Shown piece by piece: positions 33,784 through 44,162 of a stretch of DNA of 64,000 nucleotides; positions within the stretch are counted from its first letter, which is position 1; the number at the start of each line of letters is the position of its first letter. Source of the DNA: Myotis daubentonii (taxonomy: Eukaryota > Chordata > Mammalia > Chiroptera > Vespertilionidae); contig NC_081851.1 in NCBI RefSeq assembly GCF_963259705.1, positions 16,714,145 through 16,778,144 of the forward strand. Direction: 5' to 3'. The notes under the pieces were generated by a model that was not told the origin of the DNA, did no database searches, and saw only the letters and a list, made by a program, of their open reading frames with translations. The translations under genes and the position numbers were made by a program.

Positions 33784-35472
33784 AGAGAGACATTGTCTCT
33801 CCTATAAAAATGAAATAAAGCAAAACACCTAGGAATAACTGTAAGCCAGGACTCAAAAACCTATATTCAAAAAAAAAAAAGGCCTGTACTCAGAAAATTA
33901 TAAGACCCTGAATAAATAAATTGATGAAGATACAAATAAGCTGATGCACATAATGAGTTCATGGATAGAAAGAATTAACATCATTAAAATGTTCATCCTA
34001 CCTAAAGGAATCTACAGTCTCAATCCAATCCCTACCAAGATTCCAATGGCATATTTCACAGAACTATAACAAATATTCCAAAAATTGATATGGAACCACA
34101 AAAGATCCTGAATAGCCACAGCAATCTGGAAAAAGAAGAACAGACTTGGAGGAATCACGCTACATGATATCAAATTAACTACAGGCCATAATAATCAAAA
34201 CAGCCTGGTACTGGCATAACAATAGACATATAGACCAATGGAAAAGAATAGGAAGCCCCAAATAAACCAATGTCTTTTTGGTTAATATTTGACAAAGGAC
34301 ACAAGCACATACAATGGAGTAAACATAGTCTATTCAATAAATGATGGGGAAATTTGACAGATCTATGCAAAAAAAAAAAAAAAAAGAGAGAGAAGAGAAG
34401 AGAAGAGAAGAAGAAAAGAAAGAAATTAGACCACCTTCTAACACCACACAAAATACTAAACTAAAAATGGATTAAATGCTTAAATGTAAGATTTAAAACC
34501 ATAAAAATCTTTGAAGAAAACATAAGCAGTAAGATCTTGAACATTTCTTATAGCAATATATATTTTTTCTGATATATATCCTCAGGCAAAGGAAACAACA
34601 AAAAATAATAAACAAATGGGACTACATCAAACTAATTTTTTTTTTTACACAGCAAAGGAAACCATCAACAAAATGAAAAGACAACCCACTGAATGAGAAA
34701 ACATGTTCGCTAATGATATATCTGATAAAGGGTTAATATCTAAAATTTCTAAAGAACTTACAAAACTCACACAAAACAAACACTCTAATTTAAAAATGAG
34801 CAAAGGACGTGAGTAGACACTTCTCCAAGAGGGACACATAGGTGACCCACAGACATATAAAGAGATGCTCAGCATCGCTAATCATTACAGAAATGGAAAG
34901 GAAAACTGCAATGAGGTATCACCTTGTACCTGTCAGAATGGCAATCATCAATAAATCAACCAGTGCTGGTGGGAAGTGGAGAAGAGGGAACCCTTGTGCA
35001 CTGTTGGTGGGAATGCAGATTGGTGTAGCCACTGTGGAAAGCAGGATGGAACTGCCTTATGACCCTTCAGTTTCACCTCTGAGAATATATCTGAAGAAAC
35101 CTGAAACACTGATTCAATAGGATATATGCCCATCAGTAGAGGAGTGGCTGAAAAAGCTGTGGTACATGAACACAATGGAATACTACTGAGCCGTAAAAAG
35201 GAAGGAAATGAAGGAAATCTTACTCTTTGCAACAGCATGGATGGACTTGGTGAGTATTATGCTATGTGAAGTGAAATTAGTCAGTTAGAGAAACACAAGT
35301 AACTTATGATTTCACTTATATGTGGAATCTAATGCACAAAAATAAAATAACAAAAAAATAGAAACAGACTCATAGATACAGACAACAGACTGACAGCTGT
35401 CAGAGGAGAAGGGGGCTGGGAACTGGGTGAAAAGTAAAGGGATTATGCTAAGAAAAAAAAATCTCAGAGAGC

Positions 35473-35676
35473 CCTAACCGGTTTGGCTCAGAGGATAGAG
35501 CATTGGCCTGGGGACTGAAGAGTCCCATGTTTGATTTTGGTCAAGGGCATGTACCTTGGTTGCGGGCACATCCCAAGTTGGGGGTGTGCAGGAGGCAGCT
35601 GATCAATGTTTCTCTCTCATCAATGTTTCTAACTCTCTTTTCCTCTCCCTTCCTCTCTGAGAAAAATCATTAAAAT
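35473..35676 (+). mobile_element. Ves-type SINE
   Basis: Well-preserved head ccctaaccggtttggctcag at 35474, CT-rich body with two copies of atcaatgtttct, and end aaaatcattaaaataa. It sits next to the Helitron that begins at about 35677. Confidence 0.9.
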
Positions 35677-36346
35677 AAGGGGCCCGGTGCACAAAATTTG
35701 TGCACTGGGTGTGTGTGTGGGGGGAGTGTCCCTCAGCCCAGCCTGCCCCCTCTCACATACTGGGAGCCCTCAGGCGTTGACCCCCATCACCCTCCAATCG
35801 CAGGATCGGCCCCTTGCCCAGGCCTGACGCCTCTGGCCTAGGTGTCCGGCCCGGGCAGCGGGGACTTGCAGTGGCAGCGGGGGGTGCCGCGATCGGCGGG
35901 CTCCGCCCCTGCCCCTGCAGGAAGCCTCTGGCTGAGTCGTACGGCCCGGGCAGCGGGGACCCGCAGCTGCATCGGCCCCGCGATCGTGGGCTTCGCTTTA
36001 GGCCCATGCAAGGGACCCCTAGCTCCTAGGACTGCCAGCTTCGACCATGCCCAGCTCCCATCGCTGGCTCCACCCCTACTTCCTGCTATCACTGGCCAGG
36101 GCGGAAAAGGCACCTGATTCTCCGATCATGGCTGGGGGGCAGGGCAAAGGCGGCCCCGGGGCCGCCTTTGCCCTGCCCCCCAGCTCTTAGCTCCCCGCTG
36201 GGTTTCTGATCACTGTCACTGGCAGTGACAATCTTAGTTGGCAGTTAACTGCCAATCTTAGTTGGCAGTTAATTTGCATATAGCCCTGATTAGCCAATGA
36301 AAAGGGTAGCTCGTACGCCAATTACCATTTTTCTCTTTTATTAGTG
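35677..36346 (-). mobile_element. HeliBat-type non-autonomous Helitron
   Basis: The minus-strand 3' end carries the perfect hairpin GTGCACAAAATTTGTGCAC at 35687-35705 followed by cgggcc. The 5' end near 36346 reads ctaataaaagagaaa on the minus strand. The interior is GC-rich, with a perfect 54-bp palindrome (36131-36184) and smaller palindromes (36214-36230, 36238-36255). No Rep/helicase frame is present. Confidence 0.8.
36131..36184. repeat. perfect 54-bp palindrome inside a Helitron
   Basis: Arms 36131-36157 and 36158-36184 are exact reverse complements with no loop; the centre is cggcccc/ggggccg. It is very GC-rich and would extrude as a stable cruciform or hairpin. It is followed by TGTCACTGGCAGTGACA (36214-36230) and TTGGCAGTTAACTGCCAA (36238-36255). 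Confidence 0.97.
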
Positions 36347-36584
36347 TTGATATTAATAAAAAAATATCTCATAGACACAGACAGCAGTATGGAGATTACC
36401 ACAGGGAAAGGTGTTGGTAGAAGAGGGTATAGAAAAGATAATGGTGATGGAAGGAGACATGACTTGGGGTGGTGAACACAGTACAATATACAGATGATGT
36501 ATTATAGAATTGTGTACCTGGAAGCTATATAATTTTATTAACCAATCTCACCCCAATAAATTCAATTTAAAAAAAAAAAGGAAG

Positions 36585-36940
36585 GACATTGTGTTACATG
36601 CTGCAACCTGAAGACATGATGCTCAGTGAAACAAGCCAGTCACAGAAAGACAAATACTGTGTGATCCCACTCACATGAGGCCTCTGGAGCTGTCAGTCAT
36701 AGAGACAGAGGTAAGATGGGGGGCACCAGGGGTGGGGGAGGAGGATGGGGCATTATTTAGTGGGGACAGAGTTTCAGTTGGAGAAGACGAGAGCAGTGAT
36801 GGAGATGATGGTGGTGACAACCACACAACACTGTGAGCTCAACAGCACTGAATTGTGCATCAAAAATAGTTAAAATGGTAAATTTTATTGTGTATATTTT
36901 ACTGTGATAAAAATATTCAAAAAATAAACAGCAAAAACAA
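36585..36940 (+). mobile_element. second L1 3'-end fragment
   Basis: Old L1 3' sequence: aagacatgatgctcagtgaa, then a G-rich stretch (ggtgggggaggagg), gaattgtgcatcaaaaatag and a tail rich in A and CAAA. It probably belongs to a separate insertion from the L1 ending at 36575. Confidence 0.6.
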
Positions 36941-38600
36941 CAACAAAAAAAACAGGCCAGGTCTTACACACAGAACCGTGGTGGGACGTGCTCAGGCTAC
37001 CTGATCTCTTGCTCCCACGAGGCCGCTGGGCACACAGTGATGAGAAGAACTTGGGGTCCGAGGTCCCTTGAGCAATCTTGGACAAGCCTCGCTCCCTCCT
37101 GTTTACCTTACAGGCCTCTTAGGGAAGGAAAGGATGCCTTGTTGGGGGAGTCGCCACTGTGTGCGCAGGCGCAGAAAGGTGTCCCCACAGGCAAAGTGCT
37201 GCTTTCTCACACCTTTGTGGACAGCTGAGCAGCCCTGCCTGATGCACAGCCACCCGCAGCTGATGGATGGAACCCGCATGGCGACCCCGCCCACCAGCAG
37301 TGCCACAGAGACCTGCGCAGGGGCCCGCTGAGAAGTGCCAGACAGGACTCAAATGGTGACCCGTTTTTAATGTTCACATTAATAAATGTTTTAATCTGGC
37401 AAACATTGATTCCATGTAGTAATTGTGCTACTATTACTTTCCAAAGTAATAACTCCTAGGACTGTGCTGGTGATGCTATTACTTGGGGACACACATTCAA
37501 ATCAGATGGGATCATTGTTCAAGGCTGTCAGTGTGTTTTTGTTAAACGTGTTAAATTTGTTTGTTTTAAATATGATTTTCAATTGATTTTAGAGAGAGAT
37601 GAAGGGAGAGGGAGAGAGAGAAACATTACCAGGGTTTCCATGAAACCCCTCAGGTATGACGATTTACCAGAATGATGCACAGAACTCTATTCCCGCAACA
37701 CGACTGTTCCACTATACACCCCCTTTAAAAACTTTTATTCATATTCTACCCAAAGTATTTATCTTCTTTTAATGATACCCTCCTGAACCTTAGGCAAAAT
37801 TTCCTCATTCAGTGCTACTCTTGAACCTAGTTTGCAGGTCTTCTATTAGGCATTTTATTGTAATTGTAGGTTAGTTGCATGTGCCCCTTAATCGATCATT
37901 GCCTTCCTAAAATCAAGGCTTATAATATTTTTGCTCTTTATCCTCTGCAGTGTGTCTTTCATGCACAGGACATATACACTGTGCTTTTCATACACAGAAT
38001 ACATGTACTCCCACATATGTATGTGCATGCATGCATGTGTGTATGCATGTATCTATCTGAATATGTTTGTATGTATATACGTGCGTGTATAATGCAGGTA
38101 ATTTTTTTGTCATGAGCAAAGGTGCATCCCCTAAAGGAGTCACTCACACATTTGTATGTTCCCACAATGCCAGATTTATTAGGATTAAGAGGATTATTAG
38201 ATTTAAGAGGATTCTCCACACAGAGGCCTACTCTCCATGGAAAAAGTCTTTACCAGCACATCACCCCATCTAAAAGGAAGGGCATGTATCCATTACCCTC
38301 TAGTCTTCCTGTCTCACCTAAGGAGTGGGGAGCCATGAAACACACAGGAAGGTCACAGCCCAGGAATATAGGCTCACTAAAACATTGAGATTTAAGCATA
38401 AGATTACATAATGTTTCTCCTCTCCCACACCTTAGCACCACACTAATGGCTCCAGGATAGTAACGTGGATTACTGCCAAACAAGGTACAAGATGCAGGCT
38501 CCATCTAAGAGAGAGCTCTTAGGGCAGCTAGAAGTCAAGAGGACAGACAAAAACAAGGGCACTGAAGAAATGTGAACTCTCTGGCACCCACCTACACCAA
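36941..38600. other. unassigned DNA with simple repeats and a SINE scrap
   Basis: No gene called. Contents: a SINE tail fragment on minus at 37560-37640 (agagagagaaacatt), and an ATGT/ATGC-type simple repeat at about 38000-38090. Open frames are short and featureless. Confidence 0.5.
37560..37640 (-). mobile_element. Ves-type SINE tail fragment
   Basis: Only the GA-rich tail portion is present (gattttagagagagatgaag to gagagagaaacatt); the tRNA-like head is missing, replaced by unrelated sequence. Confidence 0.5.
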
Positions 38601-38873
38601 ACATGAAACACAGCCCAACTTTTAGACATATTAACAAAATCTCACACAACAGATCTATTTATCTCGGTTCCTATTATGCAATTAAATATGTCTGGCTTTC
38701 AACAAAAAATAATAAAGCCTACTGAAATGCAAGAAAAATCACAACCTGAAGAAACAGAGCAGCATAAAACCAGAATAAGATGACATAGATTTTTAAATCA
38801 CAACACAGTAAACTTAAAATATCTATAACTAAAGAAGGATTCTGAGAAAGAGTAGACAATATGAAAGAATGGC

Positions 38874-39090
38874 CTGGCTGGCATGGCTCAGTGTTTGAGC
38901 ATTGACCTATGAACCAGGAGGTCATGATTAGATTCCTGATCAGGGCACATGCCTGTTGTGGGCTCAACCTCCAGTGTGGGGCATTCAGGAAGGAGCCAAT
39001 CAATGATTCTTTCTCATCATTGATGTTTCTATCTCTCTCTCCCACTCCCTTACTCTCTGAAATCAATAAAAATATATATTTTTTAAAAGT
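38874..39090 (+). mobile_element. Ves-type SINE
   Basis: Head ggcctggctggcatggctcag, CT-rich tail with atctctctctcccactccc, and end gaaatcaataaaaatatata. Inserted in the HAL1-like element. Confidence 0.88.
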
Positions 39091-39744
39091 GATGGGCAAT
39101 TTAAACAGAGATATAGGGACTCTGAGAAAGAAGCAAGAGAAAATGATAGAAAAAAACAACAACACTGTAAAAGAAATGAAGAATGCTTTGATGGGCCCTT
39201 GGGTAGACTGGATATGGCCAAGAAAAAATAAAATCTGTGAAATTAGCATAGGTCACTAAAAACCTTCAAAAATAGTAGAAAAAAATGTAAAAGAACGGAT
39301 CATTCAAGAACTGTGAACAATTTTAAAAGGTATAATACATTTTGGAATACCAGAAGAAGAAGAAATAAATAACAGAGCAGAAGAAATATTTGAATTAATA
39401 ATCACAAACAATTTTTGTAATGACAGACACCAAACCACAGATCCAGAGGCTCAGAGAACATCAGACAAGATAAATACCAAAAAGTCTATACCAAGACATA
39501 TTTCAAAGTGAAAAAAGAAAAATTAAAGGCAAAGAGAAAACCTTAAAAAGAGTCAGAGGTGGGTGAAACACCACAACAATACAGGAATAAGGATAAAAAT
39601 TTCATTTGATTTATCAGAAACTATGCAAGCAAGAAGAGAATTGAATAAAAAAGTTAAAGTGCTGAAAGAATAAAACCATTCTTCTAAAATTCTATATCCA
39701 GTGAAATTATCCTTGAAGAATTAAGGAGAAATAAAAACTTTCTC

Positions 39745-41579
39745 TTTTTTTTTTTTTTATTTTTATTTTTATTTATTTATTTTTTTATTGCTTAAAGTAT
39801 TACAAAGGGTATTACATATGTATCCATTTTATCCCCCCGCCCTAGACAGTCCCCTAGCCTCCCCTATCACCCAGTGTCTTATGTCCATTGGTTATGCTTA
39901 TATGCATGCATACAAGTCCTTTAGTTGATCTCTTACCCCCCTACCTCCTGCCCCCCAACCCTCCCCGGCCTTCCCACTGCAGTTTGACAATCTGTTTGAG
40001 GCAGCTCTGCCTCTGTATCTATTATTGTTCAAAAGTTTATAATGGTCTCTATTGTCCATGAATGAGTGAGATCATGTGGTATTTTTCCTTTATTGACTGG
40101 CTTATTTCACTTAGCATAATGCTCTCCAGTTCCATCCATGACGTTGCAAATGGTAAGAGTTCCTTCCTTTTTACAGCAGCATAGTATTCCATCGTGTAGA
40201 TGTACCACAGTTTTCTAATCCATTCATCTACTGATGGGCACTTAGGCTGTTTCCAGATCTTAGCTATGGTGAATTGTGATGCTATGAACATAGGGGTGCA
40301 TATATCCTTTCTGATTGGTGTTTCTGGTTTCTTGGGATATATTCCTAGAAGTGGGATCACAGGGTCAAATGGGAGTTCCATTTTCAGTTTTTTAAGGAAA
40401 CTCCATACTGTCTTCCATAGTGGCTGCACCAGTCTGCATTCCCACCAGCAGTGCACAAGTGTTCCTTTTTCTCCACATTGTCTCCAGCACTTGTCGTTTG
40501 TTGATTTGTTGATGATAGCCAGTCTGACAGGTGTGAGATGGTACCTCATTGCTGTTTTGATTTGCATCTCTCGGATGATTAGTGACTTTGAGCATGTTTT
40601 CATATGTCTCTTGGCTTTCTGAATGTCCTCTTTTGAAAGGTGTCTATTTAGGTCCTTTGCCCATTTTTTGATTGGATTGTTTATCTTTCTTTTGTTAAGT
40701 TGTATGAGTTCCCTATAAATTTTGGAGATTAGGCCCTTATCAGATATGTCATTGGCAAATATGTTTTCCCACACAGTGGGTTTTCTTGTTGTTTTGTTGA
40801 TGGTTTCTTTTGCTGTGCAGAAGCTTTTTATTTTGATGTAGTCCCATTTGTTCATTTTTTCTTTAGTTTCAAGTGCCCTAGGAGCTGTATCAGTGAAGAA
40901 ATTGCTTCGGCATATGTCTGAGATTTTCTTGCCTTTGGATTCTTCTAGAATTTTTATGGTTTCCTGTCGTACATTTAAGTCCTTTATCCATTTTGAGTTT
41001 ATTTTTGTGTATGGTGTAAGTTGGTGGTCTAGTTTCATTTTCTTGCATATATCTGTCCAATTTTCCCAACACCATTTATTGAAGAGACTATCTTGGCTCC
41101 ATTGTATGTTCTTGCCTCCTTTGTCAAATATTAATTGAGCATATTGGTTCGGGCCGATTTCTGGGCTCTCTATTCTATTCCATTGATCTATATGCCTATT
41201 CTTGTGCCAGTACCAGGCAGTTTTGAGAACAGTGGCTTTGTAATACAACTTGATGTCTGGTATTGAGATCCCACCTACTTTGTTCTTTTTCAGGATTGCT
41301 GCAGCTATTCGGGGTCTTTTTTTATTCCAGATGAATTTTTGGAAAGTTCGTTCTAGATCTCTGAAGTATGCTGTTGGTACTTTAATGGGAAGTGCGTTGA
41401 ATTTATAGATTGCTTTGGGTAGTATGGACATTTTAATGATGTTGATTCTACCAATCCATGAACATGGTATGTTCTTCCATCTGTTTATGTCTTCCTCTAT
41501 GTCTTTTTTCAACGTCCTGTAGTTTTCTGAGTAGAGGTCTTTTACCTCTTTAGTTAAGTTTATTCCTAGGTAGCTCACC
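39745..41579 (-). mobile_element. young 5'-truncated L1
   Basis: A 1.83-kb L1 on the minus strand, with its poly(A) as the T-run at 39745-39782. It is flanked by a perfect 17-bp target-site duplication, gaaataaaaactttctc, at 39728-39744 and 41580-41596. The element's ORF2 remainder is open without a stop from the 5' truncation to 40049, so the insertion is recent compared with the older L1 at 28.9-36.6 kb. The 3' UTR is short. It keeps no promoter, ORF1, endonuclease or reverse transcriptase core. Confidence 0.97.
40049..41579 (-). pseudogene. L1 ORF2 C-terminal part, open but truncated
   Basis: About 510 codons of the ORF2p C-terminal half. Recognisable segments are [33 protein letters not shown], a Cys-rich zinc-knuckle-like region ([19 protein letters not shown]) and the end [17 protein letters not shown]. 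The reverse transcriptase active site and the endonuclease lie upstream of the truncation and are absent. The first few codons of the open frame, upstream of 41579, come from the flanking HAL1 DNA and are not L1. The absence of stops reflects youth, not function. Confidence 0.93.
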
Positions 41580-41741
41580 GAAATAAAAACTTTCTCAAAC
41601 AAAAAGTGAGAAAAATCACCATAAGAAAGTAGATCTTGAAAGTTGTGTTAAAATAATTTTTCAGGGGGAAGGAAAATTATATAGATCAGAAACTCAGACC
41701 TACATAAAGAAAGGAAGGATGTCAGAGAAGGAATAGATGAA

Positions 41742-42012
41742 GGTAAATTTTTTTTGTTTGTTTGTTTTCATCAATCCACACCCAAGGATATATTTTTCTA
41801 TTGAGTTTTTTAGGGAAAGGGGGAGAGAGAGAGGAGAGAGAGAGAGAGAGAGAAACATCAATGTGAGAGAGATACATCAATTATTTGCCTCCAGAACACA
41901 CCCTGGTGGGGCCAGAGTTTGAGGCTATAACTGAGGTATGTGCCCTTGACCAGAATGAAATCGTGACCCTTGAGTCCGCAGGCAGATGCACTAACCAAAC
42001 TAACTAGGGCAA
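41742..42012 (-). mobile_element. Ves-type SINE
   Basis: Minus-strand SINE. The T-rich 3' end lies at 41747-41775, a (GA)n tail around 41826-41850, and the diverged head (gccctagttagtttggttag) ends near 42012. Confidence 0.85.
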
Positions 42013-42046
42013 TAAAGTCACTTTTTAATTTTTTTCTTATTCTTAC

Positions 42047-42764
42047 CTAGAGGCCTGGTGCACAAAAATTTGTGCACTCGGGGAGGAGGGGGGGTCCCTC
42101 AGCCCGGCCTGTGCCCTCTTGAATTCTGGGACCCCTTGGGAGATAACGACCTGCTGGCTTAGGCTTGCTCCCGGGTGGCAGAGGGCAGGCCAAATCCCTA
42201 GGTGCAGCCCCTGGTCGGGCTCAGAGCAGGGCTGATTGGGGAGTTGGGGCGCCGCCCCCTGTCATGCACAGAGCAGGGCAGATTGGGAGGTTGCGATGCC
42301 ACCCTTAGTCATGCTCAGGGTAGGGCCGATTGGGGGGTTGGGGCACCACCCTCTGTCACACTCAAGGCAGGGTCAATGGGGAGCTTGCGGCGCCACCCCC
42401 TGTCACACACAGAGCAGGGCCAATCAGGGGGTTGGGGCTCCTTACCCTGTCACGCACAGAGCAGGGCCAGTCAGGGGTTTGGGGTGCTGCCCCCTGTCAT
42501 GCAAAGAACAGGGCGGATCAGGGTGTTGGCGCGCCACCACTGTCACACTCAGGGCAGGGCTGATGGGAAGGTTATGGCTCTACCCCGTCACACACAGAGC
42601 AGGGCCCGTGGGGGGTGGGGAGCTGCACCCTGTCACACACAGAGCCGCAGGGCAATCAGGGGGTTTGGGCGCTGCCCCCTGTCACACTGATCCCGGTGCT
42701 GGGAGGCTTCTCAGCTCCACTGATCCCGGTGATGGGAGGCATATTACCCTTTTACTATATAGGA
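42047..42764 (-). mobile_element. HeliBat-type Helitron with internal 47-bp array
   Basis: On the minus strand it starts TCCTATATAGTAAAAGGGTA (42745-42764) and ends in the hairpin gtgcacaaatttttgtgcac followed by caggcctctag (CTAG at 42047-42050). Its 5' end abuts the 3' end of another Helitron (42765-43403) with no spacer. The interior is dominated by a 47-bp tandem repeat. It has no transposase coding. Confidence 0.9.
42222..42690. repeat. 47-bp tandem repeat within a Helitron, about ten copies
   Basis: Unit cagagcagggctgattgggg plus agttggggcgccgccccctg plus tcatgca, 47 bp. Copies differ at several positions and the last ones include small insertions. It produces overlapping open frames on plus that are repeat translations, not genes. 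Confidence 0.88.
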
Positions 42765-43403
42765 TTTGGCCTGGTGCATGGGTGGGGGCCAGCTGGTTTT
42801 CCCTGAAGGGTGTCCTGGATCAGGGTGGGGGGTACCGCTTGGGTGCCTGGCCAGCCTGCGTGAGGGGATGATGGCTGTTTGCAGCTGGTCACACACCCTT
42901 CAGGGTGGGGGTCCCCACTGGGGTTCCTGGCAAATCTGGGTGAGGGGCTGAAGGCTGTTTTCAGGCTGGCGGGTGACTGAAGCTCCCAACCGCTCCTTTT
43001 TTTCTTTTTCTTTTTTATATTCTGGGCCAGCTTTAGCTCTGGCTCCAGGTCTTAGGCCTCCACTTCTGAAAGCAGTTATCTGGTTTGTTTAGGTTCTATA
43101 ATGAGACTCTGTATCAACTCCAGCTCCGAGATCCCGGCCGGCTGAAAGCTGGTTTCTGGGGTTTTGTTTAGCTTCTATATTTGTTACAATGTTTCTTAAA
43201 CTGCAAGCTCTGAGGCCGGCAAGGCAGGCAGGGAACGTTGGAGCCCTCCGTCACTGAAGCAAGCAAGCCTCATGTTAGCTTCCAGCTGCCTGGCTGCCTG
43301 CCGCCATCTTGGCTGGCAGTTAATTTGCATGTCACCCTGATTAGCCAATGGGAAGGGTAGCGGTCGTACACTAATTACCATGTTTCTCTTTTATTAGGTA
43401 GGA
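42765..43403 (-). mobile_element. HeliBat-type Helitron
   Basis: The minus-strand 5' end TCCTACCTAATAAAAGAG lies at 43386-43403. The 3' end near 42765 reads ccatgcaccaggcc and directly abuts the start of the next Helitron. The right part (gttaatttgcatgtcaccc, gattagccaatgggaagg) matches the same region of the Helitron at 35677-36346, so the two share a subfamily. The 3' hairpin is degenerate. Confidence 0.8.
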
Positions 43404-43695
43404 TTGATGTAAAATGTAACTGTTTAAAGTAGTAATAGTGAAAACTTACTAGGTGCTTATACTAGTAGCCTATGGATATGTGAAATGAATGACAGCAATG
43501 TAATAAGGAACTGGATGGAGGAATTGGGAATTCCCTGCTATAAGGAACCTGCACTACTCTTGAAGTGATGTAGAGTTTTTAGAAAGTGAATTTAGATTAG
43601 TTGTTAATATATATGATAAACTCTAGGATAACCACAAAATTAATTTTTGAAAGAACTGTAATTAATATGCTAACAGAGGAGATAAAATAGAATCA
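43404..43695. other. AT-rich DNA between Helitrons
   Basis: No feature recognised; it may be L1-derived (agtagcctatggatatgtg). Confidence 0.4.
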
Positions 43696-44162
43696 TCCTA
43701 TATAATAAAAGGGTAATAGGCAAATTGACCCTAACAGCAGACGACTGGGAATGACTGGTCACTATGACACACACTGACCACCAGGGGGCAGATGCTCAAT
43801 GCAGGAGCTGTCCCTTGGTGGTCAGTGTGCACCCACAGGGGGAGCTCTGCTCAGCCACAAGCCAGGGTGATGCCTGCCAGCACAGTGGTGGTGAAGGGAG
43901 CCTCTCCCGCCTACTCAGCAGCACTAAGGATGTCCGACTGCAGCTTAGGCCTGCTCCCTGCTGGCAAGTGGACATCCCCTGAGGGCTCCCGGGCTGCCAG
44001 AGGGATGTCTGACCACCAGCTTAGGCCCGATTCCCCAGGGAGCAGGCATAAACCAGCAGGTGGACATCCTCCAAGGGGTTCCAGACTGCAAGAGGGCATA
44101 GGCTGGGCTGAGGGGACCACCCCCTCGCCGAGTACACACATTTTTGTGCACCGGGACTCTAG
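43696..44162 (+). mobile_element. HeliBat-type Helitron, first of an abutting pair
   Basis: Starts TCCTATATAATAAAAGGG at 43696 and ends cgggactctag at 44162, with the 3' stem around gtacacacatttttgtgcac. Internal sequence contains short imperfect repeats of tggacatcc and caccaggggg type. No transposase coding. Confidence 0.92.

Larger units (their letters stand above)
30780..35120 (+). pseudogene. L1 ORF2 remnant (endonuclease and reverse transcriptase)
   Basis: Pieces of ORF2 appear in shifting frames. They include the palm region ([19 protein letters not shown] at about 32937, [14 protein letters not shown]) and FVDDILLY, where the two catalytic Asp codons remain at about 33328-33333. The region after the catalytic core continues to about 35110 (MRYHLVPVRMAIINKST). 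Multiple stops and frame changes, plus SINE insertions at 32055 and 33541, make it inactive. Confidence 0.85.
28891..36578 (+). mobile_element. old LINE-1, heavily interrupted
   Basis: Degenerate L1 in plus orientation. ORF1-like sequence lies around 30000-30690, with the C-terminal segment RYLVTYKGAPIRVST open for 95 codons. The ORF2 endonuclease region follows from about 30780. Reverse transcriptase lies at about 32470-33520, including the FVDD motif near 33322-33333. The C-terminal ORF2 region extends to about 35110, then the 3' UTR ends near 36575 (ccccaataaattcaatt plus an A-run). Frames are broken many times. It is interrupted by an L1-tail-like fragment (31463-31705), three SINEs and a Helitron. 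The 5' limit is uncertain. Confidence 0.85.
38620..41740 (+). mobile_element. HAL1-like half-LINE, interrupted
   Basis: The plus-strand order resembles HAL1, an ORF1-only LINE: ggctttcaacaaaaaataat, a coiled-coil-like segment (ctgagaaagaagcaagagaa), a region around gacaccaaaccacagatcc, an RNA-binding-domain-like part, and a terminus with cataaagaaaggaagg. Frames are broken. A Ves SINE (38874-39090) and a young L1 (39745-41579) split it; its sequence resumes after the L1 with ctcaaacaaaaagtgag. Confidence 0.7.

Noticed and set aside
42236..42871. 211-codon plus-strand frame
   Set aside because: Runs through the 47-bp tandem repeat of a Helitron and across the junction of two elements.
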